Shown here piece after piece: positions 52,675 through 63,133 of a stretch of DNA of 64,000 bases. Every line of letters starts with the position of its first letter. Position 1 is the stretch's first letter. Under the pieces are notes generated by a model. The model had not been told where the DNA came from. It did no database searches and saw only the letters and a program-made list of their open reading frames with translations. The DNA is from JAFMPW01 sp041743085 (GTDB lineage: Bacteria; Bacteroidota; Bacteroidia; Flavobacteriales; Flavobacteriaceae), in assembly GCA_041743085.1 (NCBI GenBank), contig JBGTNL010000093.1, positions 62,001 through 126,000 of the forward strand. Reading direction: 5' to 3'. The position numbers and the translations under genes are program-made.

Positions 52675-54681
52675 GTGGCGATCACCGAAAAAAATATATT
52701 AACACGTTTGTATGTCGTGGCTGGCTGTCTTTTTCTGTTTGCCGTGGCCGTTGTGGTTAAACTGGTAAGCATTCAAATGATCCATGGTGATAAATACAAA
52801 GAACTCGCCATGAAACGAACGGAGAGAATGTTTACTATCGCGCCGAATCGCGGTAATCTCTATTCCGATGACAACAGCCTTTTGGCAACTTCTGTCTCCA
52901 GGTATACCATTCGGTTCGATGCAGTAACCGTTAAGAATAGGGACTTTGAAAATAACGTAAGAATGCTATCAAAAGCTTTGGGGAAATTATTAAAAAGGCC
53001 GGCGGACCATTACGAGCAGATATTCAGAAAAGCGAAGATCAATAAAAACAGGTATGCCCTGATTGCCAGAAATCTGGATTATTCAGAGTATATGGAAGTC
53101 AAAAATTTCCCCCTATTTAAAATGGGCCCGTACAAAGGCGGTCTGATCGTAGAACAGAAAACGGTAAGGGAACACCCTTTGGGGAAGATAGCCGAACGCA
53201 GTGTGGGTTATGAACGGTTCGATGAAAATGGTTATGTAACCCGGGTGGGTCTTGAGGGTGCTTTTGGTCAATATTTAAGAGGGATAGAGGGCAAAAGACT
53301 TAAACAAAAAATAGCTAAAGGGCAATGGAAGCCTATTGGGCTGGACAATATCATTGAACCTAAGGATGGTTATGATGTGGTCTCTACAATCGATATTAAC
53401 ATTCAGGATATTTCCCATCATGCCTTGCTCGCCCAACTGGAAAAGTATAAGGCAGACCATGGCTGTGTCATAGTTATGGAAACCAAAACCGGAGAAATAA
53501 AAGCGATATCCAATCTCGGAAGAACCGAAGACGGAAAATACTACGAGAAACTAAACTATGCCATAGGGGAATCTCATGAGCCCGGTTCTACCTTTAAGTT
53601 AATGTCCCTGGTTGCCGCCCTGGAAGATAAAGTAGTAGATACCAGTATGATCGTAGACACCGAAAAAGGAAGGTGGCGCGTATTCGATCGTATAGTGAGG
53701 GATTCCAAAAACGGCGGGTATGGTAAAATATCCGTGGCCAAGGCCTTTGAGGTCTCTTCCAATACGGCCTTTGCCAAAATGATACATGAAGGGTACAAAA
53801 AGAAACCGTCGGTATTCGTCAACCGACTAATGAGCATGGGGCTTCATCGGGAATTGGGAATGCCCATCAAGGGCGAAGGCAAACCTGTTTTGCGCTACCC
53901 GGGAGATAAAGGGTGGTCTGGTATTTCGCTGGCATGGATGTCCCATGGGTATGAGGTGTCCCTAACTCCCCTACAGGCGCTTGCATTTTATAATGCCATC
54001 GCCAATGACGGTGAACTGCTTCGTCCCAGATTAATAAAAGAGGTAAAGGAAGGCAATAAGATCATTCATAAATTTAATAAGGAAGTGCTGAATCCTTCCA
54101 TATGTTCAAAACAAACCGCTGCCCAGGTACAACAGTTACTCAAGAATGTTGTAATGGAAAAAGACGGAACCGGGCATAGCTTGTATTCACCTGATTTTTC
54201 CATGGCAGGTAAGACCGGAACCGCCCAGAAAAACTATGTTTCCAGGGATCCCGATAAACTTAAATACATCTCCACCTTTGCGGGATATTTTCCCGCGGAA
54301 GATCCTAAATATTCGTGTATTGTAGTGATTCATGAACCGGATAAAAGTGTGGGCTATTATGGCGCCGATGTATCCGGACCCGTTTTTAAGTCGGTCGCCA
54401 GAAAAATACATGCCAACAATCCCCTGATCGATGAAGTGGAATCACTTGAGGCCGTCAGCCCCATGCTAGACAAGAACTACAAACAATTCTATGCCGAGGC
54501 CCGGAAGAAATACAATAAGGTCCCGAATGTTAAGGGTATGAGCGGAATGGATGCGATCTCCATATTGGAAAACCTGGGTCTGGAGGTGGAGGTAAAGGGA
54601 AATGGAAAAGTAAAAAAGCAATCCATCTCACAGGGAACCGATCTGAAAAAAGTGAAAAAAATTGTGCTCGAACTTTCATGA
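52675..54681 (+). CDS. ftsI: Septal peptidoglycan transpeptidase FtsI (PBP), with PASTA domain
   Basis: A 668-residue class B penicillin-binding protein. One membrane segment is at about 12-33; the transpeptidase has S305-T-F-K308, S361-S-N363 and K513-T-G-T. A C-terminal PASTA domain starts near 620 (VPNVKGMSGMDAISILENLG). It cross-links septal peptidoglycan together with FtsW. The start is GTG at 52675, immediately after the ftsL stop, and the end overlaps murE by 4 bases. Confidence 0.95.
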   Translation: MAITEKNILTRLYVVAGCLFLFAVAVVVKLVSIQMIHGDKYKELAMKRTERMFTIAPNRGNLYSDDNSLLATSVSRYTIRFDAVTVKNRDFENNVRMLSKALGKLLKRPADHYEQIFRKAKINKNRYALIARNLDYSEYMEVKNFPLFKMGPYKGGLIVEQKTVREHPLGKIAERSVGYERFDENGYVTRVGLEGAFGQYLRGIEGKRLKQKIAKGQWKPIGLDNIIEPKDGYDVVSTIDINIQDISHHALLAQLEKYKADHGCVIVMETKTGEIKAISNLGRTEDGKYYEKLNYAIGESHEPGSTFKLMSLVAALEDKVVDTSMIVDTEKGRWRVFDRIVRDSKNGGYGKISVAKAFEVSSNTAFAKMIHEGYKKKPSVFVNRLMSMGLHRELGMPIKGEGKPVLRYPGDKGWSGISLAWMSHGYEVSLTPLQALAFYNAIANDGELLRPRLIKEVKEGNKIIHKFNKEVLNPSICSKQTAAQVQQLLKNVVMEKDGTGHSLYSPDFSMAGKTGTAQKNYVSRDPDKLKYISTFAGYFPAEDPKYSCIVVIHEPDKSVGYYGADVSGPVFKSVARKIHANNPLIDEVESLEAVSPMLDKNYKQFYAEARKKYNKVPNVKGMSGMDAISILENLGLEVEVKGNGKVKKQSISQGTDLKKVKKIVLELS

Positions 54682-56141
54682 AGTCACTCAAAGACATATT
54701 ATATGGAGTGGGCCTTACGGCAGTAAGCGGCCCCACGACCATTATGGTAAATAACATTTGTTTTGACTCCGGGAAAGTGGGGAATGCCGATGTATTCATT
54801 GCGATAAGGGGCACCGTTACCGATGGACATAAATTCATAGCAACCGCAATAGAAGCCGGGGCCAACACCATTGTTTGTGAAGAACTACCGGAGAGGATGA
54901 TGGACGGGGTTACCTATGTGGAGGTGAGGAATGGTAATACTGCTTTGGCCATTATGGCTTCAAACTATTATGACACCCCTTCCAGGAACCTCAAACTCGT
55001 TGGGGTAACGGGTACGAATGGAAAGACCACCGTCAGCAGCCTTTTGTATCAATTGTTCAGAAAAGCAGGTTATAAGGTAGGATTGTTGTCCACCATAAAG
55101 ATCATGGTAGATGAAAAGGAGTATAATACGAGCCATACCACTCCCGATGCCCTTACCATAAATAAACATTTGCACCTGATGAATGTTGCCGGCGTGGAAT
55201 ACTGTTTTATGGAAGTAAGTTCTCATGGTATCCATCAAAAAAGAACGGAAGGACTGGTCTTTGAAGGTGCCATTTTTACCAATCTTACCCACGACCATCT
55301 GGATTATCATAAAACCTTTGCCGAATATAGGGACACCAAGAAAAAGTTGTTCGATGACCTGCCAAAAAAAGCATTCGCACTTGTCAATCTAGATGATAAG
55401 AACGGGCTGTTAATGCTTCAGAATACAAAAGGTAAAAAGTATACCTATGCCCTCAAAACCTATGCGGATTACAGGGCGCAGATACTCGAAAATCAGTTTA
55501 GCGGCCAATTGTTGAAAATTGATAATAATGAGCTTTGGACAAAACTGATAGGGAATTTCAATGCCTATAATGTTTTAGCAATTTATGCCACTGCCGACTT
55601 GCTTGGCCTTGAAAAACTCGAGATCCTGCGGCTATTGAGCGAATTGGAAAATGTAGATGGGAGATTTCAGTATTACATATCAAAGGAACGGATTACGGCT
55701 ATAGTTGATTATGCCCATACACCGGATGCACTTAAAAATGTACTTGATACAATCAATGCATTGAGGACTGGAAATGAAAACGTCATCACCGTAGTGGGGT
55801 GTGGTGGTGATCGTGACAAGTCTAAGCGTCCGGTAATGGGCCATATTGCATCAGACATGAGCAACAAGGCCATATTTACTTCCGATAACCCCAGAACAGA
55901 ACCACCGAATTCCATAATTGCGGAAATGGAAGCCGGTGTTGAACCACAGAATAAAAAAAAAGTCCTGGCCATAGAAAACAGGGAACAAGCCATAAAAACT
56001 GCTTGTCAGCTGGCCATTGCCAACGATATTATCCTGGTAGCCGGAAAGGGCCATGAGACGTATCAGGAAACCAATGGCAAGCGAACGGATTTTGATGATT
56101 TCAAAATGGTAAAAGAAGTATTAACAAGTTTGAATAAATAG
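54678..56141 (+). CDS. murE: UDP-MurNAc-tripeptide synthetase (meso-DAP type)
   Basis: A 487-residue Mur ligase adding the third residue of the stem peptide. The ATP loop is GTNGKT at residues 112-117. The motif DNPR in FTSDNPRTEPP near residue 400 indicates meso-diaminopimelate rather than lysine. TTPDALTINKHLHLM and THDHLDYHKTF are also typical. It overlaps ftsI by 4 bases (ATGA). Confidence 0.95.
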   Translation: MKSLKDILYGVGLTAVSGPTTIMVNNICFDSGKVGNADVFIAIRGTVTDGHKFIATAIEAGANTIVCEELPERMMDGVTYVEVRNGNTALAIMASNYYDTPSRNLKLVGVTGTNGKTTVSSLLYQLFRKAGYKVGLLSTIKIMVDEKEYNTSHTTPDALTINKHLHLMNVAGVEYCFMEVSSHGIHQKRTEGLVFEGAIFTNLTHDHLDYHKTFAEYRDTKKKLFDDLPKKAFALVNLDDKNGLLMLQNTKGKKYTYALKTYADYRAQILENQFSGQLLKIDNNELWTKLIGNFNAYNVLAIYATADLLGLEKLEILRLLSELENVDGRFQYYISKERITAIVDYAHTPDALKNVLDTINALRTGNENVITVVGCGGDRDKSKRPVMGHIASDMSNKAIFTSDNPRTEPPNSIIAEMEAGVEPQNKKKVLAIENREQAIKTACQLAIANDIILVAGKGHETYQETNGKRTDFDDFKMVKEVLTSLNK

Positions 56142-56162
56142 GTAGAATGAACTATGAAGCCC

Positions 56163-56183
56163 AAATCTAAAATCTAAAATCGA
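56163..56183. repeat. 7-bp tandem repeat abutting the mraY start
   Basis: AAATCTA, AAATCTA and AAATCGA fill the end of the murE-mraY gap, ending one base before the mraY ATG. A change in copy number would alter spacing upstream of the start. Confidence 0.8.
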
Positions 56184-56184
56184 T

Positions 56185-57405
56185 ATGCTCACCTATCTCT
56201 TTGAATATTTAGAAAAGCAGTACCAGTTCCCGGGAGCTACCCTCTTCCAGTTCTTGACGTTTAGGGCGGCTATGGCGGTATTGTTATCCTTGATATTGGC
56301 TACGGCATTCGGGAAAAGGATCATTTTGTTCCTGAAAAGCAAACAAATAGGAGAGACAGTTCGGGATCTGGGATTGGACGGACAACGGCAAAAGTCCGGA
56401 ACCCCAACTATGGGGGGAATAATTATTATCATGTCAACCTTAATCCCTGTGGTACTTTTTGCCAGACTGGAAAATATTTATGTCATCCTTTTGATCGTGA
56501 CTACACTTTGGATGGGATGTATAGGATTTATTGATGATTATATTAAAATTTTCAAGAAGAACAAAAAAGGGCTAAGAGGTAGATTTAAAATTTTGGGCCA
56601 GGTGGTACTTGGGTTAATGGTAGGTGCCACCCTGTTTTTTCATCCGGAAGTGACCATGAGGGAAAAAGACAAGACCATAATAACGGAGCGGTATATGGTT
56701 GAAGGAATTGAAGGGCAGGAGGTGAAATCCCTTAAAACAAACGTCCCTTTCTTCAAAAATAACGATTTGGACTACACCAGCCTTATTTCCTGGATGGGAG
56801 AAGGTGTGGAGAAATATGCCTGGCTGCTTTTTATGGTCATAGTGATTTTTATTGTAACTGCCGTATCGAACGGGGCCAATCTTACGGATGGTATTGATGG
56901 CCTTGCGGCAGGTACTTCGGCCATCATTGCCCTGACCCTGGGCATTTTTGCCTGGGTCTCCGGTAATGTTATTTTTTCTGAGTATCTGGACATCTTTTTT
57001 ATTCCCCGTGCCGAAGAACTGGTCGTGTTCATAGCGGCCTTTGTTGGAGCCCTGGTGGGGTTTTTGTGGTATAATACTTTTCCGGCACAAGTTTTTATGG
57101 GCGATACGGGGAGTTTAACCATTGGCGGCGTTATCGCGGTAATCGCCATAATCGTTCGTAAAGAATTACTTATTCCACTGTTGTGCGGGATATTTTTTGC
57201 GGAGTCATTATCGGTGATGGTACAGGTAAGTTATTTTAAATATACGAGGAAAAAACTGGGAGAGGGCAAGCGTATTTTTTTAATGTCGCCCCTGCATCAC
57301 CACTATCAGAAGAAAGGATACCACGAAAGTAAGATTGCCGTACGATTTTGGATTATAGGGATCTTGCTTGCGATAATAACTGTTGTGACCTTAAAAGTAA
57401 GGTAA
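56185..57405 (+). CDS. mraY: Phospho-N-acetylmuramoyl-pentapeptide transferase
   Basis: A 406-residue polytopic membrane enzyme that makes lipid I from UDP-MurNAc-pentapeptide and undecaprenyl phosphate. Signature parts are GTPTMGGIIIIM, GFIDDYIKIFKKNKKGL (with the Asp-Asp pair) and NLTDGIDGLAAG, then HHHYQKKGYHESK. It is longer than the 360-residue E. coli enzyme because of an extra loop at about 165-205, as in other Bacteroidota. It is adjacent to murD with no gap. Confidence 0.95.
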   Translation: MLTYLFEYLEKQYQFPGATLFQFLTFRAAMAVLLSLILATAFGKRIILFLKSKQIGETVRDLGLDGQRQKSGTPTMGGIIIIMSTLIPVVLFARLENIYVILLIVTTLWMGCIGFIDDYIKIFKKNKKGLRGRFKILGQVVLGLMVGATLFFHPEVTMREKDKTIITERYMVEGIEGQEVKSLKTNVPFFKNNDLDYTSLISWMGEGVEKYAWLLFMVIVIFIVTAVSNGANLTDGIDGLAAGTSAIIALTLGIFAWVSGNVIFSEYLDIFFIPRAEELVVFIAAFVGALVGFLWYNTFPAQVFMGDTGSLTIGGVIAVIAIIVRKELLIPLLCGIFFAESLSVMVQVSYFKYTRKKLGEGKRIFLMSPLHHHYQKKGYHESKIAVRFWIIGILLAIITVVTLKVR

Positions 57406-58740
57406 ATGGATCGTCTTGTGATTTTAGGCGGCGGAGAAAGCGGTGTCGGAACGGCGATTTTAGGGAAGCAAAAGGGATATGAGGTCTTTGTTTCGGATAA
57501 TAATAGAATAAAGGAAAAGTATAGAGACGTTCTTAAAAATTTTGAGATTGAATGGGAAGAGGAAGGCCATACGGAATCTAAGGTCCTTACCGCGGACCTT
57601 GTGATGAAGAGTCCCGGAATTCCGGATAACGTTGCACTGGTGCAAAAATTGAAGGAAGCGGATATTCCGGTGATTTCGGAAATCGAATTTGCTTCGAGGT
57701 ACACAGATGCCGTAATTATCGGAATTACCGGCAGCAATGGGAAAACTACAACGACTATGCTCGCCTATCACATTTTAAAGAATGGTGGGGTTAACGTTGG
57801 AATGGCAGGGAATATAGGAGACAGTTTTGCCAGGATGGTGGCGGAAAAGGACCACGACTATTACGTTTTGGAAATAAGTAGTTTTCAATTGGATGGTATC
57901 GTGGAATTTAGACCGCATATAGCCATACTGACCAACATAAGCCCGGATCATTTGGACCGATACGATTATTCATTTGAAAAATATATCGCTTCCAAATTTA
58001 AGATCTCACAAAATCAGACGGGAAGGGACTATTTTATATATGATGCAGATGATGGGATCATATTAGAATGGCTGGAAAAAAACCCGGTTCAATCCAAATT
58101 ATTATCCTATTCGCTGAATAGAGAAGTAAAAGGAGGAGCGTTTATTAAAGATGGTAAAATTGAAATAACGACGGACAATAAAAACATAAAAATGGCAACA
58201 GATAATTTGGCTCTGGAAGGCAGGCATAACTTAAAAAACACCATGGCTGCATCAACGGTAGCAAAACTGGTAGGTATAAGAAAGGACACGATCAGGAAAA
58301 GCATTGAGAATTTTCAGGGTGCTGAACATCGCCTGGAAAAAGTGTTAAAAATTCATCATGTTCAATATATAAACGATTCCAAAGCAACTAACGTCAATGC
58401 CGCTTACTACGCCCTGGATAGTATAAGTACACCCATCGTATGGATTGTAGGGGGAATAGACAAGGGAAATGATTACAAGGAACTAATGCCTTTGGTACGG
58501 GAAAAAGTTAAGGCTGTGATTTGCCTGGGATTAGACAATTCTAAAATTAAGGATGCTTTTGGGAATGTGGTGGATTTGATGGTGGAGACATTTGCGATGA
58601 GCGAGGCTGTAAAAGTCGCCTATAAAATTGCGGAGCGCGGTGATACGGTTTTGCTGGCACCTGCCTGTTCCAGTTTTGATTTGTTCAAAAACTATGAAGA
58701 CCGGGGAAACCAATTTAAAGAAGAAATAAAGAATCTGTAA
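57406..58740 (+). CDS. murD: UDP-MurNAc-L-alanine:D-glutamate ligase
   Basis: A 444-residue Mur ligase adding D-glutamate. It begins with a nucleotide-binding region (VILGGGESGVGTAILG), has the ATP loop GITGSNGKTTTTML near residue 106, and HRLEKV and NDSKATNVNA near 310-325. It starts directly after the mraY stop and lies 3 bases before ftsW. Confidence 0.95.
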   Translation: MDRLVILGGGESGVGTAILGKQKGYEVFVSDNNRIKEKYRDVLKNFEIEWEEEGHTESKVLTADLVMKSPGIPDNVALVQKLKEADIPVISEIEFASRYTDAVIIGITGSNGKTTTTMLAYHILKNGGVNVGMAGNIGDSFARMVAEKDHDYYVLEISSFQLDGIVEFRPHIAILTNISPDHLDRYDYSFEKYIASKFKISQNQTGRDYFIYDADDGIILEWLEKNPVQSKLLSYSLNREVKGGAFIKDGKIEITTDNKNIKMATDNLALEGRHNLKNTMAASTVAKLVGIRKDTIRKSIENFQGAEHRLEKVLKIHHVQYINDSKATNVNAAYYALDSISTPIVWIVGGIDKGNDYKELMPLVREKVKAVICLGLDNSKIKDAFGNVVDLMVETFAMSEAVKVAYKIAERGDTVLLAPACSSFDLFKNYEDRGNQFKEEIKNL

Positions 58741-58743
58741 ACT

Positions 58744-59943
58744 GTGGCTGTATTTTTTAAAAATATCAAGGGTGATAAGGCAATCTGGGGCGTGGTAGCG
58801 CTACTGGCCCTATTTTCCTTTTTACCAGTGTACAGCGCCAGTAGTAATCTGGTATACGTGGTTGGTAACGGAACCACAATAGGGCATTTATTTAAACATG
58901 GCCTGCTTTTGTTTTTGGGTTTCGGGATCATCTATGGAGTACATAAAATACCGACGCATTTCTTTAAGGGACTATCTCTCATAGCCATGCCGATAATGCT
59001 ATTATTATTGGTATATACCCTGGCCCAGGGAGATACCGTAAGGGGCGCAAATGCAAGTAGATGGATTCAGCTTCCCTTAGTTGGTATCACTTTTCAGACC
59101 TCTAATCTGGCTGCAGTGGTCTTGATGATTTATGTAGCCCGGTACCTTACCAAAATAAAAGATAGGGGCATCACCTTTAAAGAAAGCATCCTGCCCCTGT
59201 GGATCCCGGTTTTTGTGGTGGTCGGTTTAATCCTGCCGGCCAACTTCTCTACCGCGGCCATTATTTTCTTTATGGTTATGGTGCTTTGCTTTTTAGGGGG
59301 ATATCCTTTAAGCTATTTATCGGGTATGATAGGTGCAGGATTGTTGGGGCTGGTGTTTTTTGTCTTAACCGTTAAGGCCTTCCCGGATGCCTTTCCCAAC
59401 AGAATAGATACCTGGATGAGCAGGGTGGAAAGTTTTTGGGATCCGGCCGATACGGAAGCTGACTACCAGATTGAAAAAGCGAAAATCGCCATAGCCAGCG
59501 GTGGTATTGTCGGAAATGGCGCGGGGAAAAGCGTGATGAAGAATTTTCTCCCACAGAGTTCTTCAGATTTTATCTATGCTATCATTATTGAGGAATATGG
59601 CCTTGTTGGCGGCCTGGCATTGATGTTTTTCTATTTACTGCTGTTATTCCGGATCGTGGTTGTGGCCAACAGCAACGCAACTATCTTCGGAAAGTTGCTG
59701 GTAGTAGGGGTAGGATTGCCGATTGTTTTTCAGGCTCTGATAAATATGGCCGTGGCTGTGGAATTATTTCCGGTCACCGGACAAACGTTGCCATTGATAA
59801 GTAGTGGTGGAACCTCTATCTGGATGACGTGTTTGGCTATTGGTATTGTTTTGAGCGCGAGCAGATATAATGGAATTCCGGTAAGTAAAAAGTCCGGAAC
59901 CGATGATACAAACCCCTTAGAAGTGTTGAGTGGGCAATTATAG
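58744..59943 (+). CDS. ftsW: Peptidoglycan polymerase FtsW (SEDS family)
   Basis: A 399-residue SEDS protein with about ten membrane segments. Typical parts are RGANASRWIQLPLVGITFQTS near 100 and PVTGQTLPLISSGGTS near 340. It polymerises septal glycan strands with FtsI. The start is GTG; an ATG alternative is not near. The 3' end overlaps murG by 14 bases. Confidence 0.94.
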   Translation: MAVFFKNIKGDKAIWGVVALLALFSFLPVYSASSNLVYVVGNGTTIGHLFKHGLLLFLGFGIIYGVHKIPTHFFKGLSLIAMPIMLLLLVYTLAQGDTVRGANASRWIQLPLVGITFQTSNLAAVVLMIYVARYLTKIKDRGITFKESILPLWIPVFVVVGLILPANFSTAAIIFFMVMVLCFLGGYPLSYLSGMIGAGLLGLVFFVLTVKAFPDAFPNRIDTWMSRVESFWDPADTEADYQIEKAKIAIASGGIVGNGAGKSVMKNFLPQSSSDFIYAIIIEEYGLVGGLALMFFYLLLLFRIVVVANSNATIFGKLLVVGVGLPIVFQALINMAVAVELFPVTGQTLPLISSGGTSIWMTCLAIGIVLSASRYNGIPVSKKSGTDDTNPLEVLSGQL

Positions 59944-61015
59944 GTTTATACTCTCTGGGGGAGGCACCGGCGGGCATATATATCCGGCTATTGCCATCGC
60001 GAATGAATTGAAAAAAAGGTATCCCGATGCCGAGTTTTTATTCGTGGGCGCCAAAGACAGAATGGAGATGGAGAAGGTGCCACAAGCGGGTTACAAAATA
60101 AAAGGATTGTGGATAAGCGGGTTACAACGGAAACTAACCCTTAAAAATCTGATGTTTCCCATAAAATTGATCAGTAGTTTGATAAAAGCGGCTAACATAG
60201 TGTCAGGGTTTAAACCCCAGGTGGTAATTGGGACAGGTGGTTTTGCGAGCGGCCCGGTCCTGAAAATAGCCTCCATAAAGGGTATCCCTTGTCTTTTGCA
60301 GGAACAGAATTCGTATGCGGGAATCACTAATAAGATCCTGGCGGAAAAAGCAGCAAAGATCTGTGTCGCCTATGATGGCATGGAGCGCTTTTTTCCGGCC
60401 GATAAGATTGTTAAAACGGGCAATCCGGTAAGGGGAAACCTGATCAATGATGCCGATGCCAGGGATGAAGCTTTTAACTATTTTGGATTAGACCCCCAAA
60501 AGACGACCCTGCTGGTATTGGGAGGTAGTCTTGGCGCCCGCAGGATCAATGAACTCATAGCAGACAAGCTCCGGTTTTTTTCCACCTTCGGCGTGCAGGT
60601 CATCTGGCAGTGTGGGAAGTTATATTATGGTGAATACGGCCCCTTTGGTTCCGAAACGGTTAAAGTCTATGATTTTTTGAACAGAATGGATCTTACCTAC
60701 TCCATTGCGGATATTATTATTTCCAGGGCCGGAGCAGGATCTGTTTCGGAACTGTGTATTGTTGGTAAACCAGTGATCTTTATTCCGTCGCCCAATGTGG
60801 CGGAAGATCATCAAACCAAAAATGCGGAAGCTTTAGTGTCTAATGATGCAGCTTTAATGATAAAGGAGCAAGATCTGGAAAGTTCCTTTGAACCCATTTT
60901 CTCGGGCCTGTTTCTGTCAGTAAAGGAACGGAAAAAACTAGGTAACAACATAAGAAAACTGGCAATGCCCGACGCCACAAAAAGGATTGTGGACGAAATT
61001 GAAAAATTACTATAA
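59930..61015 (+). CDS. murG: UDP-GlcNAc:lipid I GlcNAc transferase MurG
   Basis: A 361-residue GT28 transferase that makes lipid II at the inner face of the membrane. SGGGTGGHIYPAIAIA at residues 9-24, GTGGFASGP, LLQEQNSYAGITNK and SRAGAGSVSELCIVGKPVIFIP are typical. The GTG start is inside the end of ftsW (14-base overlap). Confidence 0.95.
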   Translation: MGNYRFILSGGGTGGHIYPAIAIANELKKRYPDAEFLFVGAKDRMEMEKVPQAGYKIKGLWISGLQRKLTLKNLMFPIKLISSLIKAANIVSGFKPQVVIGTGGFASGPVLKIASIKGIPCLLQEQNSYAGITNKILAEKAAKICVAYDGMERFFPADKIVKTGNPVRGNLINDADARDEAFNYFGLDPQKTTLLVLGGSLGARRINELIADKLRFFSTFGVQVIWQCGKLYYGEYGPFGSETVKVYDFLNRMDLTYSIADIIISRAGAGSVSELCIVGKPVIFIPSPNVAEDHQTKNAEALVSNDAALMIKEQDLESSFEPIFSGLFLSVKERKKLGNNIRKLAMPDATKRIVDEIEKLL

Positions 61016-61071
61016 AGACAAAGTATTGCCCTCTCCCCTCTGGTGAGGAATTGCACCGTCTTAAAAAAACA

Positions 61072-62424
61072 ATGGATATTAAGAATATACATAACGTTTA
61101 TTTCATAGGGATCGGAGGCATAGGTATGTCTGCACTTGCTCGCTATTTTAAACTCGTAAAGAAAAATGTGGCGGGTTATGATAAGACTTCTACGCCGTTA
61201 ACGAGGGAGCTATCGGAAATCGGAATGGCGATACACTATGAAGACGACCCTGCTTTGATTCCTAAGGCTTTCCTCGATACATCCGTAACACTTGTAGTCT
61301 ATACGCCCGCCGTTCCGGAAGAACTTCGGGAACTAAATTACTTCGTCTCAAGCGGGTTTAACATAAAAAAAAGATCGGAAGTTTTGGGAATTATTACCAG
61401 GGACACTTTTTGTTTTGCGGTTGCCGGGACGCATGGGAAAACGACCACATCGAGCATTCTGGCCCATTTGCTGAAGGAAACAGGCACTCCTTTAACTGCT
61501 TTTTTAGGGGGGATTTCGGAGGATTTTAATAGTAACTTTTTGTTTGAAGGAGATAAATATTCGGTGGTCGAGGCGGATGAATTTGATCGTTCTTTTTTGC
61601 GTTTATCCCCGGATGTGGCCTGTATCACCTCCATCGATGCTGATCATCTCGATATTTACGGGGATAGCACAGAGCTCAGAAAATCATTCGCGGATTTTGC
61701 GGCAAGATTGAAGCCCAACGGAAAACTCTTTGTACGCAACGGGCTTCCTATTCAGGGAATCACCTATGGCATAGAAGATGACTCTGATTACTGTATTCGG
61801 AATATTAAAATAGAACATGGCACCTACATTTTTGATTTGGGAACTCCTGAGGGCACGATAGAAGGAGTTCGATTCAACAAACCGGGAAGGCACAATCTGC
61901 TTAACGGTCTAGTAGCTTTCGCGATGGCGATACAAGCAGGTTCCCCACCGTATCGCCTGGCCGAAGCGCTGGAGACGTTCAAGGGGGTGGAGCGCAGGTT
62001 CTCCTATAAGATCAAAGACGAAAATTTTGTTTTTATTGATGATTACGCACACCATCCCACCGAAATTGATGCTGTTTTTGATGCAATTTCGGAAATGCAC
62101 CCCAACAAAAAAATACTGGCGGTATTTCAACCTCATCTGTTTTCCCGCACCAGGGATTTTGGTAATGACTTCGCCACAAGCCTGGCAAAATTTGATGGAA
62201 TTTTATTGCTGGAAATTTATCCGGCACGGGAAAAACCTATTGAAGGGATAGACACGGATTGGCTACTAAAAAAAATAGACAACCCCAACAAGAAATTGGT
62301 AAAAAAATCAGATTTGGTTGAGGAAATAAGAGCTAGGGAGCCTCAAGTCCTTGTGACCATGGGAGCGGGTGATATCGGGCTCGAAATAGCAACTATTAAA
62401 AAAGAATTGGAACATGCGAATTAA
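61072..62424 (+). CDS. murC: UDP-MurNAc:L-alanine ligase
   Basis: A 450-residue Mur ligase adding the first L-alanine. I chose the ATG at 61072 (MDIKNIHNVYFIGIGGIGMS) over a TTG 21 bases upstream, because the family begins there. The ATP loop is GTHGKTTTS near 121; EADEFDRSFL and DDYAHHPTEI are further signatures. The 56-base spacer after murG contains a CCCTCTCCCC-type repeat fragment. It overlaps ftsQ by 11 bases. Confidence 0.95.
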   Translation: MDIKNIHNVYFIGIGGIGMSALARYFKLVKKNVAGYDKTSTPLTRELSEIGMAIHYEDDPALIPKAFLDTSVTLVVYTPAVPEELRELNYFVSSGFNIKKRSEVLGIITRDTFCFAVAGTHGKTTTSSILAHLLKETGTPLTAFLGGISEDFNSNFLFEGDKYSVVEADEFDRSFLRLSPDVACITSIDADHLDIYGDSTELRKSFADFAARLKPNGKLFVRNGLPIQGITYGIEDDSDYCIRNIKIEHGTYIFDLGTPEGTIEGVRFNKPGRHNLLNGLVAFAMAIQAGSPPYRLAEALETFKGVERRFSYKIKDENFVFIDDYAHHPTEIDAVFDAISEMHPNKKILAVFQPHLFSRTRDFGNDFATSLAKFDGILLLEIYPAREKPIEGIDTDWLLKKIDNPNKKLVKKSDLVEEIRAREPQVLVTMGAGDIGLEIATIKKELEHAN

Positions 62425-63133
62425 TTGGAATTATATCAAATTAATAACCCTAATAATCAGTGTTACGGCACTTTACTCTTTTTCTAACGGCAGAAATAAA
62501 TTCAGGAAAATAGATGGCTTGAAGATTGAATTCGTTGGAAACGATAATCTGTATGTTACCCGGACCATGGTTAATAAATTGTTAATACAAAATTACGGGA
62601 GTCTCACAAACGTGCCTAAAGAAAAATTAGTTTTGAATACTATAGAAAAGGTTATCGAGACCAATAAAATGGTAAAAAGTGCCCAAGTTTATCTTACTGT
62701 AAACGGTGAACTTACATCTAAAATCATACAGCGGCAACCAATCGGACGAGTAGAAGGGAATGCAAAATTTTACCTGGATGAGGCAGGAAAAAACATGCCC
62801 CTCTCTCATAATCACTCGGCCAGGGTTCCAATTATCACAGGCAAAATAACGGGTAAAAGTCTTGAGGACGTCTATGTTATTTTAAAACATATTAATACGG
62901 ATGAATTTTTACGGAAAAATGTTATCGGAATACACATTGAAGATGAGGAAAAGTATCAACTTAAGTTCAGGGTAGAGAATTTTGTCGTGAATTTGGGAAG
63001 TATAAAAGATCTGGAAAAAAAGTTCAACAATTTCAAAGCTTTCTATGTGAAAGCCATTAGGGATAAAACACTGGGGGATTATCAAATTGTAAGCCTGGAA
63101 TTTAATAATCAGGTGGTGTGCACCAAAATTTAA
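62414..63133 (+). CDS. ftsQ: Cell division protein FtsQ
   Basis: A 239-residue single-pass membrane protein. A membrane segment (about 7-23, IKLITLIISVTALYSFS) is followed by a POTRA-like region (LKIEFVGNDNLYVTRTMVNK...) and a beta domain. Position between murC and ftsA supports FtsQ, which links FtsL and others at the septum. The start lies within murC. Confidence 0.88.
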   Translation: MRINWNYIKLITLIISVTALYSFSNGRNKFRKIDGLKIEFVGNDNLYVTRTMVNKLLIQNYGSLTNVPKEKLVLNTIEKVIETNKMVKSAQVYLTVNGELTSKIIQRQPIGRVEGNAKFYLDEAGKNMPLSHNHSARVPIITGKITGKSLEDVYVILKHINTDEFLRKNVIGIHIEDEEKYQLKFRVENFVVNLGSIKDLEKKFNNFKAFYVKAIRDKTLGDYQIVSLEFNNQVVCTKI

